NCBI GenBank assembly: GCA_963575645.1
Contig: OY754470.1
Location: 11,850,501-11,914,500 of the forward strand
Origin: Xanthostigma xanthostigma
Taxonomy: Eukaryota > Arthropoda > Insecta > Raphidioptera > Raphidiidae
Direction of reading: 5' to 3'
DNA: 64,000 nucleotides
Of this stretch, positions 45,141-55,841 are shown one piece after another; positions within the stretch are counted from its first letter, which is position 1; each line of letters starts with the position of its first letter. The position numbers were made by a program, and so were the translations under genes. The notes below the pieces were generated by a model. That model was given only the letters and a program-made list of their open reading frames with translations. It made no database searches and was not told where the DNA came from.

Positions 45141-46128
45141 ATCATAAAAAGCTCTTATAAATCATTATTTTAATTTTTTTGTACAAAAATAAAACAAAAA
45201 AACAACTCCATCTGTTTGGAAACATTTCATTCAAAAATTGTCTGACTGGTATGGCGTATGCGCGTTGGTAAATCGGTGACCCACATGTCTTTAGGTTCAA
45301 CACGAATAGGCGAAGATATTTGATCTCGCACCATATTTAAGTATTTTTGGGAATTTAATGTCTCATTAATAAAAAAGTCCGATTATGTTGTAATCATTTG
45401 AATATTTTCTTCGGTAGTATACACATTCATTTTGCGAAAGAATATTATCTGTCAAATTGAAAAAAAAGATTTCAAGGCTCACTCTGATCCAGTCATTTTT
45501 ACCCAATGTTAATTTCCCTATGTGCACCTTACGTGTTTACATACTGTATATAGATAGATATAAGTAAGTACCTACACGAATCGAACACTTTCTGTTGCAC
45601 TTTGTTACTGACTAATGATGCTCATCTTATAGGCATACGTAGACAAGACTGTTATTGAAACATTTTTATTAATTAAGTTGTAGTGAACACATACTCCGTT
45701 ATTAATGGTGGTTACTTGCGCATACCTACATTAATATATTAGTATTCAGAAATGCGCTTGCATTTAGAATTATTATTCCAACATGTCCACCATTGACGTA
45801 CGTGCCACTAAAATATAATGGTCATCGCAGAGGAAGATATAATTCATGCTGTCAAAAGAACAATGTTGCTTCTCGGTTCGGCATCTTTTAATCAACCATT
45901 TTTATATTGTCTAATAAACATTTAACGATTCTCCAACTGATGTCAGAATTATTATTAAGTAGATACCTACTTGACACTGCCAGGAAATATTAAAATTTTG
46001 AATATAGTTTTAGTTAATGAAGCTGTTAAATGATCACTTATTAAAGTAATAAACGCCTAAATATTTTCAAAACAAGCTACAAGTGTTTTGGTGGAATTTT
46101 TTAAGTGATGTCTTGTAATCGTAATGAA
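45141..46128. other. No recognised feature
   Basis: AT-rich sequence between two mobile elements; no gene or repeat recognised. Confidence 0.5.
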
Positions 46129-46130
46129 TA

Positions 46131-46776
46131 CAGTAATACCCCGAACTTACGCGATGGGTGGAATCAAGCGCTAAGCGCGTAAGTCGAATTTGCGTAAGTC
46201 GGGGTACAATTTTACATATCCAAATTATGTTTAATTAGAACCAGAGACTTATGAAAACAATAATTTAGGAGAGAAATGTATGATTAAATCTTAGATATTA
46301 CGATAAATTGTAATATCAATAGTAAAAACGTAAACAGAATTTATTTTGCGATGTAGAAGGCTTTATAAAATCTAACAAAGTCGTCTTACGGGTCAGTGAT
46401 TTTTTCTTCTCACGTAAAATTTCCTTGTAGCACGTTAGTAATTTTTATATTCCTTGTTTTGTAGCAGAAATGCGTCAGAGAATTCGTTAGAGTCTTTGTT
46501 TTCAAAAATTTGTAACCCTTCTTCATTTGAACTGAGGCCTTCTGTCAAGTTTCCAACCGTCGCGTCATTTGGCCTTCCAATTGAACTGGGTTCAAAGAAT
46601 CAAATTTTTCAATGACTACCTCTTGTTCACGCATTTCTATGAGCTCATGGTGGAGGAATCTAAAACGCCGCGTAACTTTGCAGCGTTCCAACAAAAGACG
46701 AATAGAGGAGAAAATTTAAAAATCGTGTAACTCCGGATTTGCATATGTCGGGGTAGCGTAAGTCGGGATATTACTG
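46131..46776. mobile_element. pogo/Tigger element, internally deleted
   Basis: Tips CAGTAATACCCCGAACTTAC and GTAAGTCGGGATATTACTG are inverted, with TA on both sides (46129-46130, 46777-46778). Internal GCGTAAGTCGGGGTA and CATATGTCGGGGTAGCG repeats echo the tips. Unlike the other pogo-type elements here it keeps part of a transposase gene. Confidence 0.9.
46340..46680 (-). pseudogene. Tigger-type transposase C-terminal remnant
   Basis: Minus-strand peptides in three frames follow the order of a Tigger transposase tail: EVVIEKFDSLNPVQLEGQMT, then VGNLTEGLSSNEEGLQIFEN, then CYKEILREKKKSL with TTLLDFIKPSTSQNK. These match the usual acidic linker and the basic C-terminus. At least two frameshifts and a stop separate them; the catalytic DDE domain and DNA-binding domain are absent. 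Identification is from memory of the family pattern. Confidence 0.65.
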
Positions 46777-46899
46777 TACCTGACCAAACAGTACTATCCC
46801 AAATTGATGAATTTAATGAAATATATTATTGTGAAAAACGAACAAACAATGACAAAATACATTTATCTCAAATGAATTAAATAATAAGTAAACTATATT

Positions 46900-47405
46900 A
46901 TTCAATAATAGTATATTGTGCGACTAGTGAGAGAAGGAGAAGATTCCATGAACGTGAAATTTGCCGCACGAGCGTAGCGAGTGCGGTAAAACGCACGCGA
47001 GTGGAATATTCTCCTTCGATCAATGGTCGCACATAATATTTTATTCAACTAGCACGAGTAATATGTAATCGGGGCCCTGATAAAAGAGGGAAAAATAATA
47101 AATCACTTCATTGATTGACGTACCCAGCGCCCTCGATGCACACAAGTGGCCATGACTTTCGCTGAATTGCGATGCTGTTTTCATATATACAATACCGCCT
47201 ACCACGTTCCTATTGGTCCAGAAGCTGCGTGCAGTTTTTTTTCATTATTGCACGCTTGAGCTTGCTACTGCGTTTCTATTGGTCCAGAAATTTCATTATC
47301 ACACTGTACGGATCAACGCACTCTACACGTCAACATGAAGTAATTTATTATTTCTCCCGAATTTAGCAGGGCCCCGAAATTACATATTACTCACGCGTGT
47401 TGAAT
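46900..47405. mobile_element. Two adjacent foldback elements
   Basis: About 46905-47035: TTGTGCGAC and GTCGCACA tips with AGAAGGAGAA / TTCTCCTTCG arms and a CG-rich core (GCCGCACGAGCGTAGCGAG). About 47040-47409: TTTATTCAAC...GAGTAATATGTAAT, GGGGCCCTG and AATAATAAAT.ACTTCAT arms of about 75 bp, mirrored at the right end. Inside are two copies of CTATTGGTCCAGAA (about 47211 and 47277). Both are non-coding; they share the TTCAA edge at 47.04 kb. Confidence 0.7.
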
Positions 47406-47716
47406 AAATAAAATTATCGACCAATTTTCCAGACAAAAACATTAACAAAAAATATATAAATTCAATACATCAACGTTTAGATTATTTTTTCAATATTTCG
47501 ATATTAAAAAACTTTAAACGAATTTTTTTAAAAACTAGTTAGAAACTAATTATTAATTAATTTTTATATTTTTTATATCAGTTCTGAAGAATCTAAATCC
47601 GGACTTAAACGTTAATGTATTGAATTTATATATTTTTTGTTAATATTTTTGTCTGAAAAATTGGTCGATAATTTTATTTATTGAATAGTTCTAATCAGAC
47701 GTTAATCAAATATATT
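47403..47716. repeat. Inverted AT-rich repeats with a stem-loop motif (Penelope-like end)
   Basis: TAAATAAAATTATCGACCAA (47403 on) is mirrored by TTGGTCGATAATTTTATTTA ending at about 47681, and TTAACAAAAAATATATAA by its complement. Before the right copy is CTGAAGAATCTAAATCCGGA then CTTAAACGTTAATG (47584-47616). The right arm is repeated once more, inverted, at 49.77-49.92 kb. This arrangement resembles the terminal repeats of Penelope-like retroelements. Confidence 0.5.
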
Positions 47717-48555
47717 ATCAATCAAATTTTAACTATAATTTCAAAATTTATGTTGTGTTGTTTATTCTGGAATCAAGGGTTTTTACGTAGAAAAAAAAAT
47801 AGAAAAATATTTCTAAGTTATATTGTACCATTTTTTCGCAAAAAATTGATTGAATTATTATTAAATGTTTTTAAGAAAAATTGCCTTGCGCTATTTGCCA
47901 GTTGATTGTTTATTTAATTTGTAAATATACAAGCACAATAGGTTAGAATTAGGTTATTCGGTGATTTACTCAACTACTTTGTCCTCGTTTCCACATACAT
48001 AAACATTTACAAATTTTCCATTAGATACATTTTTTATTTCTGTTATTTGAAAAATAAAAATCACATTTAAAAGCATTAAGGAATCTAAACAATGCCGCTT
48101 GCAAGATCTATTGCAAAAGGCAAACGACGATCATAAATAACGTACAAACAAGTTTTGTCTACTGTATAAGATATTTAAAATTAAAATATATTATTATGTA
48201 CAAGAGACGGTGTTGACTCCGAACTACGTCGTTGCTGACATCTTTATGTGTTTTTACAAAATGTTAGTTAAATTTATATTTTCCTTAAAAACCCCCTCGC
48301 CATTATATTGCATTTTTCGTATAAATCTCATATATGAAACACTTTAAAGAATTTTATTACAATTTTTCATGGTTGGCGTAGATAAAAATACATTTTTAAT
48401 GTCCACACACACATACCTACAATCTCTCCCCTATATACATTAGATTTCACATAATTTACGGCTAAGCCCCGGACACATGGTAACAGTCACTTAAATTATG
48501 TGCGCCTACTCGATTAATAAATCGAAAGAAATGTGTTCTTTTATCCTTTTATATT
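47717..48555. other. No recognised feature
   Basis: AT-rich; the 74-codon frame at 47681-47905 begins in the repeat and has no domain. Confidence 0.45.
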
Positions 48556-48563
48556 TCTTCATA

Positions 48564-48851
48564 CAGGGCCGGATTTAAAGGTGTGGAGGCCCCTAATTAT
48601 TTTCCAAACAAGTTAAACCATTGTTTTCTTTTAAGTGTTCCAATAATTTATTGCGAAACAAATCAAATTATTTTCAAAAACATACGTATATGTAGATATG
48701 TAGTAAAATATATGTATGTAGTAAAATATAGTAAAATGTAAAATACAAGAAATAAACCAAATTAAATTATAGAAATTTCTATTGTGGAGGCCCCACTCTT
48801 GTGGAGGCCCCGGAGCTTCAGCCCCTGTTGCCCCCTCTAAATCCGGCCCTG
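48564..48851. mobile_element. hAT non-autonomous element with perfect target duplication
   Basis: CAGGGCCGGATTTAAAGG and CTCTAAATCCGGCCCTG tips; TCTTCATA repeated exactly on both sides (48556-48563, 48852-48859). GGAGGCCCC blocks near both tips. The 75-codon minus frame that starts in the right flank is an artefact. Confidence 0.95.
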
Positions 48852-49026
48852 TCTTCATATCATAATCTAAACTCGTTTTTTAAGGCAGCAAATAGAGCTA
48901 TGGTTTATATGAGCACTAATTCATAATTTATTTCAATTTATTATTATCTTAATAATAACTTGCTAATTCAATTGAGCAGTTCTCGGTTAGAACCTGTGTT
49001 ATGGTCTCATTTTTTATACTTTTACT

Positions 49027-49630
49027 AGTGGCCCGGCTCGGTTTCACCCGGGTGCAGTATAATAATCCTGCAAAATGCATTTCGTTTGCGACCCAGCGTC
49101 TGAACTAATAGCTTTGAGCAAATTCTACCAGATTTGCTTCTGAACTAATAGCTTTGAGCAAATTCTATAAGATGTCGCTACTTGGCACTAAAACAGTTTT
49201 TTTTTTGAAGAAATAGCTTTGAGAAATTCTATCAAATGTCGCTACATGTTATTAAAACAGTTTTTTTAACAAATTTTGTACTAAATATTATAAAAACTAT
49301 CTGTGAATTTTTACTGCGTTATAGTGCTTAATAACTTCGAAGTGTAGATACTGTTTGCTACATTATTAAGAACACCCATTGTTACATTCAAGTTATATGG
49401 AAAGATTGGGGGTTCATATCCCGACAGTGATATAGTTTGAGAAATATTTTTTTCTAATATAACAATGTAACAATGGGTGTTTCTTAACAATGTAGCAAGC
49501 AGTAGCTACATTTTAAAGTTATAAAAACTATCTTATAGTGTAATTTTACAAAATTTTCAGTAGTTTCGGAGATTAGCACGAACAAACATCGTGATAAGAG
49601 ATTTTTATATACTATATATAGATTTTTAAT
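49027..49630 (+). mobile_element. RTE/SINE-like element, 49.0 kb copy, with an inserted hairpin
   Basis: Head ACTAGTGGCCCGGCTCGG, CACCCGGGTGCAG, tandem TCTGAACTAATAGCTTTGAG units, tail CGGAGATTAGCACG and TTTTATATACTATATATA. Homologous to the 44.7 kb copy, which lacks the 49.34-49.52 kb inverted repeat. Confidence 0.7.
49340..49515. mobile_element. Foldback insertion within the 49.0 kb element
   Basis: Left arm AAGTGTAGATACTGTTTGC, ACACCCATTGTTACATT; right arm AATGTAACAATGGGTGT, GCAAGCAGTAGCTACATTT. About 50-bp arms. The spacer contains GGGGTTCATATCCC, similar to a tRNA T-arm/box B. Absent from the otherwise similar 44.7 kb copy, supporting a later insertion. Confidence 0.65.
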
Positions 49631-49773
49631 AATTTAAATTGCAATTAGAGTATTACACCTCCATTTTTAGATTTATTCGATAGAAAAGAGAAGATATATA
49701 TTTTTTTTTAAATGAGATATTTAAAAATACTTGTTAATAGTCCACGTTAATTCAACATAAAAACATATAATAG

Positions 49774-49945
49774 AAGAATCCAAATCTTTGATTAACGTCT
49801 GATTAGAACTCTTCAATAAAAAAAAATTATCGACCAATTTTTCAGACAAATATATTAACAAAAAATATATAAAATTAATACATTAACGTTACGGTCCGGA
49901 TTTGGACCTTCTTCAGAGCTGATCTAAAAAATATAAAAATTAATT
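49774..49945 (-). repeat. Third copy of the Penelope-like end
   Basis: Reverse orientation: CTGAAGAAGGTCCAAATCCG then GACCGTAACGTTAATG (49917-49882), followed by the TTGTTAATAT, TTGGTCGATAAT and GTTCTAATCAGACGTTAATC blocks seen at 47.64-47.71 kb. Stem GGTCC/GGACC with loop AAATCC is well formed. Confidence 0.55.
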
Positions 49946-49964
49946 AATAATTTTATTTTAGTTT

Positions 49965-50590
49965 TATAAAGTAGGTGTAGCTGCTACCCGATGCTCCGCA
50001 CACGTTTGAGATGAATCACAGCTGCGACAACGATGGTGGAGCCTTCGGCACCACCTTATTAAATTTTTTTTTGCAATAACGTTGAAACACGTAATTCTTT
50101 TTCTTGCCAAAAGCATAAATATGTATTTTTTTTTTTATTAAAAGTGCATTTTTGACAACTTGGTCATTCATGCGAGAAAATAAAATAAAGTAACAAAAAT
50201 ATACATCATACATATTATAAGCTTACAGCTAAATAGGGAACAATTTGTACTGTTGGTTCACTTTAGAAACTATTATATGTGTCCGTTTTCTTTGTAAATT
50301 TGATGATCTTATTTATTTCGATTTCCTCATCGCCTAAGGATTAAAAATATGTATTTTCATATTCCTAACTTGAGAAATAATGGGTTTTCCATACAAACTT
50401 TCATTTCCTATTTCAGCCCCTTCAGAGTTTTTTGTAGACAAAATGCAGTAGCCTCTCAGGATAAAAGTTTATCTCTTTACCAAATTTTATCGAAATCTGT
50501 TCAGCGATTTAGGCATGAAAAGGGTAACAGACAGACAGTGTTACTTACGCATTTGTAATGTTCGGGTCTATATGGATTTCTTCAATAACA
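49965..50590 (+). mobile_element. RTE-type 3' region / derived element
   Basis: Head AGCTGCTACCCGATGCTCCG; tail with TTTCCATACAAACTTTCAT, ATTTTATCGAAATCTGTTCA, AACAGACAGACAGTG and GGTCTATATGGATTT, the standard RTE-like ending in insects. Shares this tail with 56.08-56.45 kb. Frames within are not reverse transcriptase. Confidence 0.7.
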
Positions 50591-51131
50591 CAAAATTAAA
50601 ATATAGATAATAATTAATAATGCCGACAGAAAATTATAATTAACGCTAGTCACTTTTTGTAGAAAATATTCAGTATGCATTTTTAACTAATCGATGATTA
50701 TAGTTCACGTTAATATAAATATATTCTGAAGGTATAATTTTCCGATTTAGTGAATATACGTACATCACACAAGGAAATGGTAATTCTGTATAAAAAGGTA
50801 GATGCAATAAATTTAAAATTTTATGAAGACGTTCACGAGACCCATCTATCTTTTTAAGATGGAATTTATATATAGAGGAGAACCGAGCGTTCAAATCTCA
50901 ACTGTAGACATTTATCTTCAAGGTAACAAGTTGTAACTCTCAACTATCTTAACCTTTCGACGTCAAGCCAATATTTTATCTGCATATTTATCAATGCGTA
51001 TTTCAGGTCACTCATTCAACATTTTACGGAACTGGAAACAGTTAGTAGTTACTTTATAATAATAAACCTACTCACATTTTATCAGAATTTTTAGGTGTAA
51101 AATAATAAACCACAACGCGAAACGGCAGATG
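50591..51131. other. No recognised feature
   Basis: AT-rich spacer; a 74-codon minus frame (50670-50894) has no recognisable motif. Confidence 0.5.
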
Positions 51132-51139
51132 GTAATAGC

Positions 51140-51952
51140 TAGTGACGAGCCAAAATGCTACTTTTCAATCACAAAAATGATTCGTGATGGCTACTTTCAA
51201 ATATCAGTGATTTATAAACTGTGACTATGATCACAGTTTGTGTTTATCACGTCAATCATATTTCATACTATAGCTTTTGCTCGCAGCTTCGCTCGCGCCA
51301 AGTTTGATATTGTCAGTCAGTGAGTTAGTCACGGTTTCATTTTATATATACAGATTATGACTTTTTAGAATTTAGTTCAAGTGTAATAAATTTCAAAATT
51401 GATGACATTCATAAAAATGTAATATTAATTAATTAGAAAAAAATAAGATTATGACAAAACACACTAATAAATAGCATGGTACCAACAACACTGAATCATA
51501 TTGATATTTCAAGTACAGTAATTTCTCACTAATCCGGCACTTCAGTAGTCTGGTACGTCCAATAATCCGGCACCCCCCGCTCACGCCTCACTCACCCCTC
51601 CCTACTGTTATCTTTTTTATGAAATGCTTTATTTTATTTACATATTATGAATTTTTCTATACAATCAAATATTCCGAACATTCCAATAATCCGGCACCTC
51701 CTAGTTTTTAATGGAGCCGGATTAGTGAGACTCGACTGTATTGATATTTAATAAATATTATTTTGTGAAATATAAATTTGTCAGCGTTGTTATTTGTTGA
51801 TTTCAATATCAATAATAAGGAACGATATATTGGTCTAATATTGTAAAGTAGCAATTACAGAGATATTCGTGCCAACGAGTAGCAGTAGCAGCCTGTGATT
51901 TTCTAGTATTAGTGATTGAATCACAGGCATGTGAAATATTGACTCATCACTA
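51140..51952. mobile_element. hAT element hosting two later insertions
   Basis: Tips TAGTGACGAGCCAA and TTGACTCATCACTA; flanks GTAATAGC (51132-51139) and GTAACAGC (51953-51960), seven of eight matching. TGATT/GTGATT and CACAGTT/CTGTGATT subterminal motifs repeat in both arms. An RTE-like fragment (about 51262-51356: CTTTTGCTCGCAGCTTCGCT ... TATATATACAGATTA) and a pogo-type element lie inside it. Confidence 0.8.
51516..51738. mobile_element. pogo-type MITE nested in the hAT element
   Basis: Tips CAGTAATTTCTCACTAATCC and CCGGATTAGTGAGACTCGACTG, TA on both sides (51514-51515, 51739-51740). AATAATCCGGCACC occurs again inside each arm. 223 bp, non-coding; necessarily younger than its host element. 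Confidence 0.9.
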
Positions 51953-51960
51953 GTAACAGC

Positions 51961-52850
51961 AACGTAGAAAGCATTAAAAAAATCATCAAATACAGCGCTG
52001 GACGTTAATCGAGGACGACTCTAAGGTCGCGCTTTAATCAAACGAAAGGATACAGTGAAAGTAAGTATAACATTTAATTTTAAAATTACTATTTTTAAAC
52101 GGAGAAAAATAGTTAAGTAAAGATTTGTATTATTTTTTTCTTTTTTAGTTTAGACACAATAATGTTTTGTAAGTGGACAGAACATACATAAGTCGTTGAA
52201 TTTAGACGAGTGTTCAGCAAACTGGGGCGTTCAAGTTCGCAAGGTTCACTGTACAAATAATAAATAATTATACCTAACTAATGTTTCGCTCTCGAGATCA
52301 CTTTGTAGTACGATCCTTTGTAACGCTAGATGACACCACAAACTTCAGCTAATAACATAAAACTGGCAACCTTACGCCTTACGTCATATTGTGTCATAAC
52401 ATTTATTTTCCATTCTATGTGGAATTATTTACGTGACAAAGTTTATTTTTATAAAGTTAATCAATCAATTATCAACCCCAGCAAGGTAATTCTCAAATTG
52501 TTATAATAACGGTACGGAACACTCATGACTCGAGCCTAATCACACTTGTATGTCTACTCAGTTTTTGAAAAGCAAAATTTATTCTAGTAGGTTACTCAAA
52601 TTGCAAATTTTAAAATTTATGAAGTACCTACATATATTGACGGTAAAATGCGAACAATTTTTACAAAACAATAAAGTGTAATTTGCAATAATTTATATAG
52701 TTTTATTATCAACACATTAAAATATGAGTGATTTACAGCAACCGATTGTTGTTATTATTATTATTGACGATCATAATATAGGTACAACATAATTTATGTA
52801 TGCCTATAATATATAATATTATGTAGTACCTATAATCTATATACAGTGGA
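51961..52850. other. No supported gene
   Basis: A donor-like AAAGTAAGTATAAC at 52056 follows 90 bp of mixed composition (CGAGGACGACTCTAAGGTCG), which could be a non-coding exon, but nothing else supports it. Confidence 0.35.
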
Positions 52851-52853
52851 ACT

Positions 52854-53110
52854 TCTTACAAATGACATACTTATATGTCCGTCTCCTGAAAAGATGTATG
52901 TCCGTATAACTTTGCGACAGTATCACTGCTGTTACCATAGTTACCTGCCCTTTCAGAACATGGGTATTAATAGTTAAAAACCGAAACTAAATTCTGAAAT
53001 TTAAAGTTCATTTAATAATATGGAGATTCGCAGGGGGTGTAAGGATTAATTCCTCTTCTAGGAGACATACGCGAGAGTAAGTTGCTAAGAATCTATGTCT
53101 CAGAATTATT
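52854..53110. mobile_element. Possible truncated pogo-like element
   Basis: TACAGTGGAACTTCTTAC at the left, with ATATGTCCGT and GTATGTCCGTATAAC repeats just inside, is in the style of Tigger tips, and TATGTCTCAGAATTATTCC lies at the far side. No matching right tip or second TA duplication found. Confidence 0.35.
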
Positions 53111-53860
53111 CCTTTACAATATTTCAACAAATGCTTGGATCAATTATATGTCGACGTTAAAGAATCACAGCTGAACATGTTTATATATGTACGCAGTTAA
53201 AATATTTACTGGTCTAATTATTAGAAAACTAGTAGAACTTTGTATAAAAGTTACTGTTATCTGAAAATAACCGGCTAGTGAATTTTTAGACGCACTGGCT
53301 GCATATTGCTATAGAACAGTAATTAAAAAATACATTTCTAGTCGGAACACACGTTTTAACAAATTAATATATCAATAGCACTGAATACGATACTTACAAG
53401 TCATTTTTAATACCCTATAATCATTTTGTTAGCTACATTCAGAATGACCAAGATCTATAAAATTCCTCAACATTTACATGCATTAGATATAGCAACGTCG
53501 CAATACTTTTAAATCAATCAGAAAACATCACTAGTGTGGTCATACTGTTGAGCGAAATTAAAAATGGTATCAATATCTTCATGGTTTTGTAATTTGTATG
53601 TGATTTTCTTAAATTTTTGATGTTTGTACAATTTTTTCTCTCGGAAAAAGGTGTGTTTTAAAGAGAAATCGCTTTTTTAATTGTCCTATAGTAATGGACA
53701 GTTTATGCATTTAAAAATTCGCATGTTCTATAGAATGCTACCAAAATTATTTTGGAATATTATAGAATATGATTTTATATTCTGTTATTTTTTGCAATAA
53801 ATTTAATATTAATATCGTGAGTTACGTTCAAATAAAATGCAGAATAATTATATTGTTCTT
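53111..53860. other. No recognised feature
   Basis: AT-rich spacer without gene or repeat. Confidence 0.5.
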
Positions 53861-54038
53861 CGATGCTGCTGTTCACTTCCGTGTCTTCTTGTCTTCTCTT
53901 ACTCGAACCCGGCGCTCTCTAAGTCATCGGGCTCGGGGTGGGAATTTACGTCGGTGGTGGGGATTTGTTACGTTAAAATATGTAATTTTTGAAGTAACAC
54001 TTCTTTAGGCACGCTTGATTTGGGGAGTAAGCTGGTAA
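53861..54038 (+). other. GC-richer flank of the tandem array
   Basis: AACCCGGCGCTCTC, GGGCTCGGGGTGGGAATTTA and CACTTCTTTAGGCACGC. The last block recurs at 55.85 kb (AACTTCTTTAGGCACGA), so this is part of a dispersed repeat. Confidence 0.45.
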
Positions 54039-54190
54039 ATGCCTGACGAAATCTTTTACGGAAGTGCATCATCGCGATGCCTGACGAAATCGTTTACGGA
54101 AGTGCATCATCGCGATGCCTGACGAAATCGTTGACGGAAGTGCATCATCGCGATGCCTGACGAAATCGTTTACGGAAGTGCATCATCGAG
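54039..54190 (+). repeat. Tandem array, 38-bp unit, four copies
   Basis: ATGCCTGACGAAATCGTTTA plus CGGAAGTGCATCATCGCG repeated four times (starts 54039, 54077, 54115, 54153) with one or two changes per unit. 38 is not a multiple of three, so an encoded repeat protein is excluded. GC-rich for this genome; continues into GATCGCGACGG / GATCGTTCGAGGCGAAC downstream. Confidence 0.95.
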
Positions 54191-54300
54191 ACCATAGATA
54201 TAGTAATAATCTTTCTTCCCCTAAGATCGCGACGGTGCGTGATCGTTCGAGGCGAACGGAGTTGAGAGGGAGATATAAGTTAGTGAGTGCGACAAAGACG

Positions 54301-55007
54301 GAGCATTAATACAACTATTTGACGTTTAAAATGAAAACAACTGTTTTTTGTATCAAAATTATATTTCATCAAATTTTGCTGCATTTTGTAACGGAACATA
54401 ATGTAGGTTAGATAATAAATCCTTTTAAATGTATTATAAATTATGCTAATAAATATATATACCTACATATTTTGCCTATTAATTAATCAAAAATTATATT
54501 TTGTAGATATTATGTGCCACAGAGTGAGGTTATATTGTGTTGTATTTTGAGACAAACCGACTGCATATTATTGTTCGTTTATGAATTTAACATGAGCAAA
54601 TTTGAGGTATTTACGCATTATTCGTAAGAAATATATTTAAAAAAATATGGCAGGAAGAAGTTTTACTTCAGTCGTGTGGTCTAAAGCACTCGCTTTTTGT
54701 TTCAATCGGTTATTTTCCGATAACTATTTTTATTATTTCGTCCCATCGCTATTATGAACCTGACTCCTAATTTAACAGGTTTCACAGAATCAAAACAATA
54801 TATTTGTGCGATGCAGTAAAAGCTTGCAGACTTGCCGTTTGCGATACTCAGACGTTTATTGCTAATATATTACTGTTTTCCGTTACCTGACATAAATTAT
54901 TCATTAGCGAAAAGTTCAACGAGCCGCGCAGCATACGTCACAAGATAATTTCAGATGACGTTTTTAAATATAACCCTGAACACAGTTGTGTCAAAAAATC
55001 CAAACAA
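54301..55007. other. No recognised feature
   Basis: AT-rich spacer; nothing recognised. Confidence 0.5.
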
Positions 55008-55650
55008 TCGGGCGACGGGATCATTCCAACTTCAAAATGCTGACACTTGATATAGTATAATAAAAAAAAAAAATTCTGATATCGCGTGAAGTGACGCGGG
55101 TAATGGCTAGTATTCAATATGATATTTGCTATTCGTTGCCACGGTTATCTACATAATATGTTTCACGTCATATAAACATTAATCAAAAGCATGTTTAATT
55201 AGTTTATTTCTGACAGATCTACAAACCAAAAGTACAGCTGATTTTTTTAATTTTCAGATTATTTCCACAACTATGAAGTTTAGAAAAAAAATGTTTAAAA
55301 AACCTTTCTTGAAAAAATAAATATAATAATAAGTCGTTATGAAAGTATACCATTACTATATATAAAAAAAACACCACTATAGCATATATCCCGATTTTCC
55401 CCAAAAACAATAGGGCTCTTCATATTTGCATACCAAACATCCTCCCAAAATTTGGTTTCAATCCGCTCATCAGTTTCACCTGTATCGTGCTCACAGACTA
55501 ATAGACGTTTTTCCAAAAATATGTTTTTTTAGATTCGGGGGGCCTCAAAATGAAAAAATATTATAAAATTTTGAAATGTGACTTTTGACCTAAACTAGTA
55601 CCATTCCCTGCTTGTGAGCTGAAATGGTAATTCTGGTACAGTTAAAAACT
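55008..55650 (-). repeat. Family E repeat, copy 2 (inverted)
   Basis: TCGGGCGACGGGATCATTCC, GATATCGCGTGAAGTGACGC, GGGTAATGGCTAGTATTC at the left and TAGTACCATTCCCTGC at the right reproduce copy 1 in reverse. Relative to copy 1 the centre has about 60 extra bases near 55.46-55.52 kb. Confidence 0.65.
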
Positions 55651-55841
55651 GATCCATTGATCATTATTTGCACTTTTACAACATAAAACCAACCGTTAGA
55701 AATCATCGTTTACTTATTTTATGAGTCTTCATAAAATTCTACTTCGATTTAAAAATTTGTTTTAAATTTAAATTGTATTAAAAACTATGCGTGTTTGGCA
55801 AGCATCATGAGTGCTAGACGACTATCGTTTTTGAAGGGAAA

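Noticed and set aside
52041-52070. Splice donor of a 5' exon (AAAGTAAGTAT)
   Set aside because: Only the donor is convincing; there is no coding frame, acceptor or promoter around it.
54039-54190. CRISPR array
   Set aside because: Direct head-to-tail repeats without spacers, in a eukaryotic context.
54115-54309. Frame starting in the 38-bp repeat
   Set aside because: The unit length is not a multiple of three, so each copy is read in a different frame.
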